A stretch of 64,000 nt of DNA. It comes from Cystobasidium ongulense. Lineage: Eukaryota > Basidiomycota > Cystobasidiomycetes > Cystobasidiales > Cystobasidiaceae. A program made the position numbers and the translations under genes. The DNA is taken from positions 558,001 through 622,000 of the forward strand of contig BQUP01000001.1 of the NCBI GenBank assembly GCA_022835595.1, in the 5' to 3' direction. The first letter of the stretch is position 1. Each line of letters begins with the position of its first letter. A model generated the notes under the pieces. That model was not told where the DNA came from. It saw only the letters and a list, made by a program, of their open reading frames with translations, and did no database searches. Below are positions 46,366 through 59,544 of the stretch, in pieces.

Positions 46366-49300
46366 AGCAGCCCATTGGCGCACCTTTCTGTTTAGGCACC
46401 TGACTCGAGATGTATATGTGCCACAAGTTGGATACAAGAGCGCGTTTGTATCATTCTTTCGTCCCCTGCTAGTTCCGATAACCTGTTTCTAATGTATCTG
46501 TTGCGTTTTCCTGCGCAAGCAATTCGGCCCTTTGGCTACCCGTCTACATATGGCCTTCACATCTTCATGCATAAAACTATTTCTCTCTACGCTCCTTGCG
46601 GACATGATCAGCTGACAAGTTTCCTTTGTGTTATCAATGTCTGATGCAATGCGGCGCATCTCGCGGGCCCTATCTTCGGAAAAGTGTAACAGTACATAGG
46701 CAGGTTCGAAAGTGTGATAAGCGTGATTTTATAGCTAGCTGACTTAGTGTAGGAAATGGCTTGCACCTACTTCAGTACTCGTGCTGCGACATGGTACCCC
46801 GGTTCGATGCCTGGAGTCAGGTAGGAGAATAAACAAGTGGTCTGTCTATACGAGAGATCATAGCGACAACGAACCACACTGCTATACAGGAGGTCTACAC
46901 CGCTTGCTCGAAGCTGCTTCACATATCTGATGCAAGTGCATATGCCGTTGCCTGATGTTTCGATATGCTAGCAATCAATAGATGCATTTAAGAGCAGCAA
47001 ATACATTTACAGTAGGTCTATTGGGGAACGACGCAGTGCGTGCAAGCGGCACTCTAAGTGCGCAATCTACATATGATGTGGTTCTAATGCTCGCAATCTT
47101 ATCGCTTGCGAGTAAGTATAATCAGTGAAGGCTGTCTTCGAGCTTGAAAGTCGAAGCCGCTGTTGTTGGATGGGATGCTAGTTTCGAAATTGAAAAACCT
47201 ATCCTGTGCGCTTATCTTTCACGATCCCAGTCTTTACGGTACTGCTCAACAACTCACACTTCCTATAAAGGTGCTTTTACAGCAACCTCCGCCAGTCTGG
47301 AAGCTCACAGTCTTACATTAGCATCAAGCGCCCTTCGTTATCGAGGTTGCAATAATTCAGGCACACAGGCCAATCACTTGTAGTGCTAATTCTTCAGTAC
47401 CTTTATTAGCTGATCAGGGCCTTCGTCACGCGGCATTATCGAGGACCCTCTCCGGCGGCGAGAATGTGGCGGAATACCGATTTTCGTCGGTCCATGAGCT
47501 TCAGTTATTACAGTACTCATATGTCATAGCGCCGTGGTGTACTGCATACTACTGAGTGTTTCCAGAGGCGATTCATTTTTGATTTCCCAGAACTGACTTC
47601 CACACTGCTGTACAGCCTGATGGTTTGGCAGATCTGGCAATCCTTTGCTGATCAGGGGAAACACGCTGAGGGACCCGCAAAAATTACAAGACTTTCCCAT
47701 ACTAGTAGGCTTTTCTTTCTACGGTAGCTTTTGGATGATTGATGCGTAACGACGACGTGCAGGAGATGATGGCCTTCTTCACATCCCTTGCGCCACTCAC
47801 GGGTTGATTTCCTCTCCGATAGGTTGGGTTATTGTGCTTTGGGGTGGGTCGGGCATAGGATTTCTTGACGCGTCGGGTCGGCATGCGGTCCTGGAGGCAC
47901 AGCAGCATTTGGACAGGGCAAGGCTAGGCGTGCACAAGATAGGTGAACGGTGAACCTGTCAACACCAATGCTGAATGAACAGCTTGAATGCGAAAAGAAA
48001 GAATAGCGATCTGACAGAAAAGCGAATAGTGGACGCGCTTACTTTAAAGCCCTCTTTACGCGCACGTGGGCCTCGAAAGCGCAATGAGAAGGGAAAAGGT
48101 CAGTGTTCTATTTCCGTGTGATAGGTGCCAAGGGTAAGGAGGGGCGTCCGTAACAATGCATTGTCATCGCCCGCGAATCAGATCAAGAATTATTGGTGAT
48201 TATTCAAAGGAATTACAGCATCTAGGAGAATAGAGGTCACCCTCTTCGCTATTACTGTGCTTTTTGATCTTCCCCCCGAGCTCGGCCTCTTCGGACCATG
48301 TCTTTTTCTGAATGATGTGGAATTTACCATGATGATGAGGCAGCCCCGTTATTATTACCGAATGAATGCAAATTTGACAATTTAAATGCTCTGATATTCT
48401 GGGGTTGTGCAGTGTTAACAATAGCCTCTGACGGGTTCAATGGGAATGTTGAATTGCGGAAGAAAGTAGATACCCTCTGCTTTTGTAGATTGAGAGCGAA
48501 CGTCAATGCACGTTGGGACAGTAATAGTGGTACGTATATCGCAGAGCATATCTACACTACTACTACTCGCTGCATGCCTCCTCGCAGCTAATCAAGGATT
48601 TCCCCCCATACCTTCTTCGTTTATCCCGCATATTTCCAGAAAGAAAGCCTCTCTCGTAGATCCAACTCTTTTTCACGACTCGTTAGTTTACGACTGCAGG
48701 GATATTTTCATAGCATAGCACAGCATTATTTACAAGGATTGCAGCATCTGGTGGACACTCTTCAGTTGCCTGTCCGCCAGTCTTCAACTCCGCCCGCATC
48801 ATCAAGCAAGAAGTCATCGCAGCGCGTAAAGAGCCTCATTATCATCATATCAGAGCTGCATTCCCTACACCACAGCAGGGAGACCACACCATAGCACACA
48901 CACTCCCTTTAGTCAAGTCTCTAGACACAGTCTCTATCCAAAACGATATCTCCAAGTCAGTCAATTCGTTACAGCATCCACTGCAAAGGTCACCCGCAGC
49001 GAGAAGAGACAACTCGAATAGCTGCCAAAAAGTACAGAGTGCGTGGATACAAGACATACACTCCACTCTAGCCGTTCTATACATCCACTGCCACATCTCC
49101 ATTCAATTTCCGCCATCGATTGTCGTCCACCCTCACTTCCAGTGCCATCCATCACTCTTGAATCCATCACAGTCAGCTGGATTGACAGGGTGGACGAATA
49201 GGACAAGTTGAGGACATCAAGAACAAGCAGGTGGGTAAGTGCACCTAGTTAACGCTCTTCAGCTCGCTCACGCCGTGCTCTGCTTGCATGCCTTTGCCCA

Positions 49301-49397
49301 ACCGTACAGGACCACGCGCATCTCAGCGACAGCAAGCCATCACGCATAGCACGCTGCACCCACATGGCAGCATAGCCCGCTCCTACAGACATCTTAG
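46366..49397. other. 3-kb region without supported genes upstream of the scaffold gene
   Basis: The longest gene-poor interval here. It contains a small basic minus-strand frame at about 47702-47880 (MPTRRVKKSYARPTPKHNNP) followed by a GTGAGT donor, but no matching exon was found. The last 500 bases are C/A-rich and probably form the leader of the gene at 49398. No transposon, tRNA or array was recognised. Confidence 0.45.
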
Positions 49398-52300
49398 ATG
49401 ACACAGGTCCTCTCTTCGTCGCCGCCCTCGCTCACCCTGCCCGCCTTTGCGACCTTCTCGCTCGACGAGCCGCCGTCTGCGTATCAAGCGCACCAGTCAA
49501 CAACAAGCAGGCGCGCAGACAGAGACGCGCACACTACGCCGACGAGCGTGCAATCCGCTCCTCATACTGCTACTGGTGGTGTGCATCCTCCCCGTGCTGC
49601 CTCCACTTCCGGGTCTCGCTCTGCAGCCATGACAACTAGCCATCCTGCTCGTGCCCTTCCTGGAGCTGGGAATACACCTGTCCATGGACCACCAGCAGCT
49701 AGCATGACAGAGGACACTTTGCATCAGAGTCATTCGCCTGCTAATGGACATGCTCGACACCAAGTCAACGCTGCATTCACCTCGGGCGACCCGTCATTCC
49801 GTCCTGCGCAAAATGCAATCCTTAGTGAAGCAAAGAGGACAGCGAACGCACCGCACACACAGCAACCGCAAATGTACTATGCCGACACCAGCAGGTCTGC
49901 ATCGCCTATGGCTGCCGTACCATCCTCGTCCAACACCTCTGCTTCATCTTCCAGGTCAGGCACACCTGTCAGCGGAGGAGCTCAGTACCGACCCCAGCAC
50001 CATCAATACGCGTCCTCTTCTTCCCATCGCGCTCCCTCGCCCTCGCCATCCAGCTCATACTCACCTCTGCCTCCTTCGCACCATCAGATCCCTCGCTCCC
50101 ACTCGCCACACCAAGGAGGACCAAACATGGCCCCTACACATCAGTCCCCTTCTCACCTGCCAATGCATATGAACGAGGCCAACTCTGCTGCAATGCAGGC
50201 TGCAATGATGCAAGCTGCGTACCAGCAGCAACAGCAGCATTTCCAGGCTCAGATGAATGCCATGCTAGCCGCAGGCTATTCTCAGCATCAACTGGCGCAA
50301 CATTTTCAGCAGCAGCAACAGCAATTCCCTGGCGTAGTACAGCCTTCGATGGCTACACAGCACGATCCTAGGAGAAGAGCACCATCTTTACCCAACAGTC
50401 CGAATGGAGGTGGCCTCATCAACAATGCTGGCTACTTTCCTTCTGCACCGCATCATCAACAGCAACAGCAGTACTATCATCCACAAGCACAACCCTCTCA
50501 GCATCCACAACAGCAACCATACTATCACCCTCACTTTGTTCAGCAACAACAGTATCCACAATCTAGTCCACACATTCATCATCCCCATCATTCACCTTAC
50601 CCTTCTCCGCCACCAATCGCTCCTGCGATGAGGGGCTCTCCAGTCTCTTCGCTACATGGAAGCCCTGGTCGAGAAAGAGCACCCACTGCTCCTTCTACAT
50701 TGCATTCCCCTATCTCTAGTGCGGGCAACTCGCCGGCTCCTGGCAATGGAAGAACCACGCCGAATGGTGTGATACCACCCTTTGCAAGCCAATCTAGGCC
50801 TTCTTCACCAGGTGGTGTCGCAGATCGTGAGTGCTGTTGCTTACCTCATGATTGGCTTGCCGTAGAATATGCTAGGCTGACTCTTTTTCCATCTGCGCAC
50901 ACTAGTCGCACGTCGGAGAGTCAAATCCCAGTCCAACGACCAACGCGTACCACTAGCGCCGACCACAGCTCCACAACAGCAAATCGTACCGTCTCAGCGC
51001 GATAGAACAGCTTCTACGACGTCAGAACCTCGAAAAGTCTCACTTGCCGCAACTCAGCATAATGTGCATGCTCGACCCTCACCTGCGCAATTGCAGCATA
51101 AAGGATCTGCAGACTTTGTGTCTCCGCTGCCTCGTATCAGGACTGATTCAGGCACCTCATCAAATTCAGCGACGAGCACTGGTTCTGGTGCACGAAATGC
51201 AGATGCCAGAGCTGCCTCTCCCGCCTCTACCACGAGTGATAGAGCTTCTACACCTACACAGGCTTTACATGCCCAATTAACGGGATCAAGCACGAGTAGC
51301 AGAGCAGGAAGGACAACTCCCACTGCTTCATCTTCTGGCTCTTTATCGGCAGTGACACAGCAGCAATCCTTAGGTCTACAACCCTCTATAAGGCTTACCA
51401 ATGGTGGTTTGCACGATGTCAGTGGTCATGCGGCTACCGGCACTGGAATCATACGGAAAGCTTCCCCATTATCACAGCAATCTTCGTATAGCGACGGACA
51501 TCGAAGCATTACCCCCACGCAAGCGTCTGCTTCAGGAATTGTCAACGGGCATAACGCAGAGCACGACAGCGATCAAGAGACGGAAGAAATCATTTCACAG
51601 CATTCTAGCAAGCAGACTTCATCAAAACATAGAACTACGCTTTCGAATGCTTCTTCGACCATGAGCATCTCTCCTCAGACGCCTTCGAGCGGGAAATCTG
51701 GTTCAAGTCTATTCCGGAACAAGCTCAGGAAAGCGATTTCCCTGTCTGAGTTGAACAACTCGAGCAGTACACTTTCTTCCGGCGATGCATCTTCTTCCTC
51801 AAACAAGTTGGGCAGGACAAGCTTGACTTCTAATTCTTCCAGCAGCGATGCGTCACATTCAACCAATGAACCTCGCACGCCTCCCAATGGCGCCCCTCCT
51901 GTCTTGCCTCGAGGGTTTGCATCTGCTTCCGCTTCGAACTTAAATTCTAGCAGTGCAGATCTCCCTAACGAACATGGCGTCCAGAACGGGAGAGCTACGC
52001 CCAGCAATGGCAGTTCGATGCCGAGCAATGGTGGGAGACGTTTCGGAATACTCAATTCTAAGATGAACGCCTCTACGGACAATATCTCTATATCATCTAC
52101 CGTCTCGTCAGCATCTATGATGCTCCGAAAGATGGGCAATTTCGGAAAATTAGCTAGAAAATCTTCCGTCCGATCTTTGAGCAATCTGTTCCACCGTGAT
52201 AAGCATGATAGAGAAGATAGTGAAGATGGAGATCGTACTGGATCCAAAGCCACTTCTGATGCAGTCAGTGAATTTGGTGTTCCTGGTGCAGCTATGCTTT

Positions 52301-54005
52301 CATCCAAAGATCGTAAGAAGGGATCGATCTCGGATCCTTCTATTGCTCATGTGACGGTGGAACTGGAAAGAGGAGAAGCTGCCGCAGCTGCTAAAGCTGG
52401 GATGACACCCGCTGAAGCACTTGTTCGAAAACATCAAGAAAGAGAACGCATTCAGAGAATGGAAGAGGAGGAGAGGATTGTTCGTTCTAGAACTGCTTCA
52501 ACTACTTCCTCTGTTGGAGGTGATAATGCTAAGTTCAAGAAACAACAAGATGCTACTTCGCCTCGTTCAAAATTATTAGAAAAGGAAAAAGAAAGGTTGA
52601 AGAATCAGAATGCGGGAAAGAAGTCCTTGGCTAAAAAGTTTAGCTTCGGTGCTTTTTCGAAATCTGCTTCTTCTTCTTCGTTGAGACAAGAGGCTCTTCA
52701 TGCTTCTACTAATACTTCGAATCAGCAATTAGAAGATAAAGAGTCACCTCGCTCTTCGTCATCCTCTAGTTCTGCGAATGCTTCGCCTATTTTCGATTCC
52801 TCAGCTACTTCTTCAAGCTCGGTTTCTCCTGTTATGCTTCAGCATGAACTTGATACCAGACAGTTTTCTAAGCCTCTAGACATTGATTTTAGACCTTCTC
52901 TTGATGGTGTTCAACTTGATACCTGGAGAAATGGACCCGCTGCTATTGGTGGTATCTCCATGCATCCTCTGAAGCGAAGACTTGAAGTCCAAGATGAAGA
53001 AAATGATGAAGGATTTGACGATCGTACACCTCGACAGAGCATGGAACTCATAGGTGATCAATCTACATCATCCATTGCGACATCCTCGCAGGCAGGAAAC
53101 TATTCCGATTGGGACGGAGAACCACCTAATGGCGCTTCCTTCTTTGACGACGACACCGCTTCGTTCAGAGATGATTCGGATCATACTGCAAGATCGAATG
53201 TTTCGAACAAGATACCATTCTATATTCAGCAAGAACCGGAAGAGTACGCGAGCGATTCTGGTGTTGAGGGCAACGGGAGAAATGGACAGGCTATTCCTAA
53301 ACGACCCCCTCCGCATGCTAGGCCTGCCAAGGGTATCTTGAAGTGTAAGTTATTCAAGTACATGCTTGTTGCATGGTAGGTATATCGAATTGGCCAACTG
53401 ACGATGTGTGCTTCTCCGCAGACGCTCGTTCGTATAGCCAAAACCAGCTTAGTGCGCCTCAACCTGCTTTCGCAGGCCGACCTCGTGCAAATTCGTATGA
53501 CGCTCCTCATCAAATGCATCCGCCCAATCAACCTGGCAAGCTTGCGACCCTAGCTCAGTATATTCCCACAAGCGCCGAGCTTGATGGGCTGGCGCACCAT
53601 CCTGCTAGTGCTTCACGCCTCGATACTCGTGCTCCTTCACCTCGAGACATTGATCACGATAAGGAGAACCTTTCACCTTCATCGTCTGGCTCTTTCAGTC
53701 CTGGTACCAGCCCATACAATCATCCAAATACATCGGAGCCGATTCTATCGAATCTGAAATCAGCACACATGGCAACTCGATCCGTGACTGGTCCAATCAT
53801 CAAACGAAATATTTCATTCGCACAGAATTTATCGGTTCATACTACGTGGTCTGGGTCGACTTATGACAGGAGAGGTGATACAGCTACTTGCAATAGATTG
53901 ACTCCTCAATTGGCACAAGCTATAAAAGAAGAATTGAACGCATTTAAAATGGATGAAATGGCGGTCCATCATCAATCTAGAGGTTATACGCACTTCTTTG
54001 TGTGA
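49398..54005 (+). CDS. Large low-complexity scaffold with conserved C-terminal motif (Bni4-like?)
   Basis: Three exons (49398-50826, 50906-53344, 53422-54005) join in phase to 1483 residues. Most of it is Ser/Pro/Gln/His-rich, with Gln runs (QQQQHFQAQMNAMLAAGY, about residues 275-300) and poly-Ser. A basic helical patch (KKSLAKKFSFGAFSKSASSS, about residue 1075) sits late in exon 2. The last 80 residues are ordered: KRNISFAQNLSVHTTWSGST, YDRRGDTATCNRLTPQLAQA, IKEELNAFKMDEMAVH, ending YTHFFV. I associate this ending with fungal cell-polarity/septation scaffolds that bind PP1 (Bni4/Afr1 group). RNISF fits the RVxF docking pattern. The family name is by memory of the motif. The protein is probably at the cell cortex. 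Confidence 0.78.
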
Positions 54006-54919
54006 GGGCGTACATTTCAAAACATTCGAATATCGTATTCACTGTCCACTTGCGCAAGATCTTAACACTACGACCTATTGTCACGTACGATATCCACTAT
54101 TTTCCAAGACACGTCAGCAAATGAAATCTCAATACATCGTTATCCCAATTATGCGATTACTCCACGCTTCTTCCACTCCAGGAAGTCTCACTACTCAAAA
54201 CATAGACTTATGCAAACCGGTTTTAACAATTTCATCAATCACCACTGCTCTTTCTGAATGCTATATCATTGTAATGATTCACGATCTCTTCCACATTATC
54301 GAGCAAGGGTAGTCTTCTTTCTTTCTTTCGGTCAGACACTGGCACACCTCACGCTACCTTTGTCACATGAAACTTGTCTCTACGAATTGGTATCGAACGA
54401 ACCACGGGGCTTTCTCGCTTTCACATGGACTCTTATCAGTATTCAGTATGCTTGTTCGTTCTTACAATGCTTAGATTTACCTTTTAAAGTAAGAATATTT
54501 GCAATGCCTTTCTCGGTTTCTTTTCCAAACCCTCTTCATCTATGGTCTGCTTTGTTATTTGGGTATTCTTTGTGTCTAGTAGTCATCGCTAGTAGTCATC
54601 GTTCTTTATACTTTTATTTTTCTGAATATAAAAGTATTTCCATGCACGCTTGGGTCGCCAACTGTGGCGAAAGTTGCAGAGTGCCATTGACTTTGTTGAA
54701 GCTTGAAGCTTTCTCCAATAAGGCTGCTTCGAGGATGCTAATGACTTGAGAATGGATTGAAGGTGCATGTTCTATCATGTCTTTAATAATGATGGTGAGA
54801 ATGTGATTGTTTTAACAGGGGCGACGCGATGGGCACACCGTACTCTGTCATGAATGGCAGCCTGGAGGCAGGATAACACATATACATGCTGACTGTATGC
54901 TGACGCTGGACTGACTACC
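54006..54919. other. Intergenic, A/T-richer 3' flank
   Basis: About 910 bases. A 163-codon plus-strand frame (54258-54749) is open, but its Phe/Leu/Ser-rich composition fits translation of a pyrimidine-rich untranslated region. No domain or splice sign is seen, so it is not called. Confidence 0.45.
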
Positions 54920-57752
54920 ATGGCATCCACTGCTCTGTCCCCATCGTGTTCATCCTCCTCGTCCTCGTCCTCTTCGCTGTCCACGTGCCTCAGCCTGACG
55001 CCAGAACAGCAACACTCGCAGGAAGACAAGGAGAACAGCAGCAGCAGCAAGCAGGAGACTACCACCACCACTACCACCTCTGATGCCTCTATCGCTCGCA
55101 GCCAGTCCATCCACAGGCAGATCCAGGCGCCTCGCTATGTCCGATCCATCCCCATCGGCCTCCAGCGTGCCAACACCGCGAGCTCGCCTGTCAAGCAGCA
55201 GCCATCTACCACACCCGGCAGTGCATTCAGCCCTGTAGCAAGACGCACATCAGGGCCTTACCCAGAGGGAGATGTCCGGCCAACGCTGCCCCCGAGATCA
55301 GAGTCCGCCCTGGGTCTAGACGGCCCCACAGCTAGTCCATCCAAGCTGCAGTTCTCGAAAAGCTACAATGGCGCTCCAGAGAAGAAACTGCAGAGCTTAC
55401 TCTATGACTATGGCGACACAAACGAGCTATCGGACTTGCCGTCTGACCCAAAGACATGGACGCCGTCCCAGCTGTCGATCTATGTAGGGTCATCCACCTT
55501 CCATTGTTCAGTGCTAGTTGGTGCTGACTAGGGTCATCCACCACACCAGCTCTCTCACATGCTCAAACTCACGCCAAGACCTGTCATTGCAGACGTCATG
55601 AAATTCGTAGTGCAGCGAGGTCTCACTGGAAAGCGCTTTCTTAGGCTGCGCAATCAGGACCTTATTGAAATGGGAATCAACATTAACTGTGAATTCGCAT
55701 CTTGCAAGTATACTGATAATCCTGTGCCGCTTGCTGACTTGACTTTCCAACTCACAGGGTGCAGGGTCCTCTCGACTGCTCGCGAGAGACTCCGTCGGGA
55801 ATGCTTGCGAGGTCGCATATTCGGCTTCACAGTGCAAGAATCCAGTACCTCATCTACGCCATCTGCACAAGAAGCGGAAGAGGGAGAAGAGACAATCGAA
55901 TCTCTCTTCTTACGACTTCCAACAAGCGCATCAGCTACATCCCTCAACCAAGAATGGAACAAGAATTCCTGGCGTCGCACTGAAGGAAAAAAGTCCAGAG
56001 GAAGAGTGAGAGGAATAGCTAAAGTTTTCGAGGAGGGTACGAATGATGCACCTGACGAACTTGGAAGGAGAAGGAGCTTGTCGTCCATGAGAGAAGCTGA
56101 GCTTGGTGAAGTTAGCAGAATCAGGAGGAGTAGACAAGAATCTACGGATTCTGAATTCTCAACTGTTTCGAGCACTGGCGCATCGCACAGTAGTACCTTA
56201 CACTCTCCAAAGATACTGCTTCCCAACACTTGTTCTGATGCTTCAAAGTTCGAACTTAACAAAGACAATGTTGCAGAGATTAGCGGGTCGGAAAGCGAAA
56301 CTGAAGATCAATTTGCATCATCTGCGAGAAAAATCAACTGGGCAAGTGTCGAACCATTGGCGATTGAAGAAACTGCTTCACTACCTGAAAATTTCTTTTC
56401 GGCGGACGCTACTGTGCCCAATTCATCTTCATCATCACCTTCTACGCCTTGTGCAGCAACGTTTGCTATATCCTCAAGGAGAAAGGGCTTGCCGGAGGCT
56501 ATACAAGATATGCAAGAAGTGAGCACTTCGACAAACAGGGCAGAAGACGATTATCAATCTCGTATTCTATCACACGGACAAGAGGCATACACTGCTGTTC
56601 GTGCGCGCAAATAATCAGACCTATCTGAAGTAACGGACGAATTATCAGAAGAACATCTCGCTTATTGGACCAACCTGCCTGAAGAAGAAGAACCATCCCG
56701 ACCTGCAGCTGTAGAGAATCACCCACACTCTATGCGATTACGTAGCGAGACGACTGATTTGTTGTTGGAGGCTTCAGATGGAAGAGAGAATACATTGCCA
56801 CTCGAATCAGCAAAGATGGTCTTTGCGGAATCGGATGGGAATATCATAACAATGAAGAAACATTCTCAACCCGGAGGACACTACGATCACAAGGCTAGAA
56901 GCATTTCGAAAAGAACGAGATCAGTCGAAGATTTTGGTAGTTTAAAGTTCCATACTGTTCAGAGTAATCGGAACTCTATTGGTGGTTCTACGAGGACCCT
57001 ACTGAAGGAGGTTTTTGAGGATGAGAATGGCGTGAAAGGTGATTCTAGGGAGAGCTCGACTGGCTCGAATAGTATTGCTGCCAGGAGAAAGGATAGTCAG
57101 CGCCTCAATGATCTGTTCAGAGATGACGATAAGGTTTGTTTTTTCGATAACGTAAATCATGTGACAAAGCTGATGCCGTTTATGTATGCACCAGAGTGAT
57201 CAGTATTATAGCTTGAAGAGTAGGAGTGGTAGCATCAGGATATTGCCACGTGCCGAGGTGGAAGAGGTGAGTGGCATCAGTCAATCCAGTCATGGCAGGG
57301 TTGAAGTGGAACAAGGACAAACAGCTGAAACGCTGTTGTTGGTTTTTCTTCCAGATGCAAGCTCGTCTCAGAGATTTAGAACAACAACTAGAATCTGCAA
57401 AATCGGCGACTGCATCTCGCGCTTCCTGTCATTCTAAATCTAGCTCTGCTGTCTCGAATACTGCACCAGACATGCAAGACATGCAAGGGGACGAACGCAG
57501 GAGGAACTCGAAAAGTCAAGCTATGTCTGATTGGGTCAAAGGTGCTCTTTGTGAAGCTAATACTGTAGTTAGTGGAGGTGCGCAGGAACCGAGCTGGCTT
57601 GGATTAGGTAGCTGGGTCAGTGTTCAAACGAAAGATTGTCTCTCTTGGCAGTCAGTGACTGATGATTTAAAATACCGATATAGGCTCTTGCAGCTGGACT
57701 TGGTATAGGGATTGTGGTTGGCGAAGCTGTGTTCAACAAGATGAGGAGATAG
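54920..57752 (+). CDS. SAM-like domain protein with C-terminal membrane anchor
   Basis: Seven exons (54920-55483, 55550-55688, 55758-56561, 56619-57133, 57195-57266, 57355-57615, 57684-57752) join in phase to 807 residues. The first 175 residues are Ser/Thr/Pro-rich. A SAM-like helical domain follows at about residues 180-255 (TWTPSQLSIYLSHMLKLTPR, GLTGKRFLRLRNQDLIEMGI, CRVLSTARERLRREC). A long Ser/Glu-rich region is next, then a short coiled coil (MQARLRDLEQQLESAKSA). The end is a hydrophobic helix with a basic tail (ALAAGLGIGIVVGEAVFNKM, RR), typical of a tail-anchored protein facing the cytosol. The intron 56562-56618 is 57 bases, a multiple of three, with an in-frame stop, so its retention would truncate the protein. 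Partner unknown. Confidence 0.75.
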
Positions 57753-58151
57753 GCAGTTTCAGCCGTGTTTTGTTGCTTTGCCGGATGGTAGGCTTTGAGG
57801 CCATCTTGACAGTAATGGGACGCTCGGTGATGTGGCAGCTATAACAGATATGTCGAGAGGTAGCTCTGGATGTGAAGCAATGTTATCCGTGTATATGCTG
57901 GTATATTCGCCACTGCTCGGAACCAAGCTCTCTCTTTTTGTACTTCGTTCTCTTTCCTTGACCATCCTCTCCCTCATCACAAGTCTGCAGTAGTCGTCAA
58001 GACATCAGCAAGTACCCACACACACAACACACTCTCTTTACGCTGCACCGTGTGTCTCGTTACTGCAGTGCAAGCTGTCGGTCGAAAAGTGAAGCCCGAT
58101 CATCCTCAATCCTCGACAAGGTAGCCATAGACAGGACACAGGAACAGCGGC
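57753..58151. other. Intergenic, promoter of the GlcNAc-kinase-like gene
   Basis: About 400 bases with no supported coding frame. A short CACACACAACACAC stretch lies near 58017 in the probable leader. Confidence 0.5.
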
Positions 58152-59319
58152 ATGAGCAATGATACGCGCAAGCTAGTCGCTGTCATTGAATCCGGAGGGA
58201 CGAAATGCTCGGTCATACTGGCGACGAGGGATCGTATAGTAGCGCGAACGACAGCTGGAGCAGGCAACTAGTAGGGTCGTTCTATACACCAGCATAGGCA
58301 TTCAATTGTGCTAACATCCCCCGTTTCGGTCTCTTAGCACTTCACTTGGTCGTCAAAGGACACTCGAACGCCTCAAGGGCGCAGTCGCAGCTGCTATCTC
58401 GGAATTGCCTGAAGAATACCGACCAGAAGGATCATGCCAACTACCTCTAAGCAAGCCGCTATTCGCAGCATTGACAGTAGGAATGGCAGGTCTAGACCGA
58501 GCGAGCGACGTCCAAGCTCTGTCTCCTCATCTGGCGGAACTGTTTCAGCTTGATCCGGAGGACCATCTGAAATTCATCGTTGGAAACGATGCGACGCTCT
58601 TGTCTGTTCCTATGATTGCGGATCATAATGGATTGGGCGGTGTAGCGGTGGTTTCAGGTGAGCTTTATCTCGGCTGACCTTTGACTTTTGCTGATAAGTA
58701 ATCGTTCTTCTTCTCGCATACAGGCACCGGCTCTGTAGCTTTCTCCTTTACGAAAACGCCTTCGGGGCTTCCTACATTCCACCAAAGAACAGGAGGATAT
58801 GGCCATCTACTTGGAGACGACGGATCAGGCTATCACATTGGGAAAATGGCGATCGTATCTGCACTTTCAGCCTTCGACAAGCAGCAGCCTTTTACAGATT
58901 TCCAACGAGCAGTATACAAGCATTTCCAATGTGAAGACGATCCGCAACTGCTTCTACAAAGAGTTCACGAGGGGCACTCTTCTATACTCCCAGAATCATC
59001 ATCTGCGACAAGGATAGCTTCTGTCTGCAAAGCTGTTTTCGACACTGCATATGCAGCAGGTCATCTAGACGAAGATGCCGAAGCGATCATATCTGCTGCG
59101 GCTGATAGCGTAGCTGTGCTCGTTAAAGAACTCATCAACGATGTGATACGTCCCGAACATTGTACGCTGGTGCTGGGTGGCAGTTTATACAGAGATTCGC
59201 ATTTCGAAGGCACAGTGATCCGCTCATTATTGGCGCTTGGTATCTCCTTCAAGTCGGTACAGGCTCTCGAAGATGCAGGCGCAGCAGCTGCACTCATTTT
59301 GGCCAAGGAGGTTCTGTGA
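58152..59319 (+). CDS. N-acetylglucosamine kinase-like enzyme (BadF/BadG family)
   Basis: Sugar kinase of the ASKHA fold, BcrAD/BadFG family, expected to phosphorylate GlcNAc or a related amino sugar in the cytosol. Three exons (58152-58270, 58338-58657, 58724-59319) join in phase to 344 residues, the length of NAGK. Motifs: AVIESGGTKCSVILA (phosphate-1 loop), LTVGMAGLDRASD, IVGNDATLLS (phosphate-2/connect), VVSGTGSVAFSF (adenosine), GGYGHLLGDDGSGYHIGKMA (family hallmark), and LVLGGSLYRD with AGAAAALILAKEVL near the end. Asn-Asp in GNDA is the usual catalytic Asp. It sits tail to tail with a GH26-like gene, and part of it recurs at 61299-61500. The exact substrate is inferred from the family. 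Confidence 0.88.
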
Positions 59320-59544
59320 AACAAATATGTAGTAATGGAATAGGTTTAGGAAATCGAAGTTACTGCATGTGACAAGACTGCGAAATCGATGAACGCGGAC
59401 AAAACTCGACCTCAACGCTTTCTGTCTACAAGCCGGGCATGGCGATAAGAACAGAGACAACGGGCTATCAGACCCACTAAAAGGTTCTATAGGTATCACT
59501 TCACCAGGCCCTGTTCTGCGAGTGAATAAGCTGTGCCCGCCCGA

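Noticed and set aside
46790-46840. GGTTCGATGCC stretch resembling a tRNA T-arm
   Set aside because: The flanking bases do not form the T stem and no acceptor or anticodon arm is present.
47702-47880. Small basic minus-strand frame MPTRRVKKSYARPTPKHNNP with a GTGAGT donor
   Set aside because: No downstream exon with a matching acceptor and phase was recognised; may be chance.
54258-54749. 163-codon open frame after the scaffold gene
   Set aside because: Phe/Leu/Ser-rich composition from a pyrimidine-rich 3' flank, no domain, no splice sites, no supporting context.
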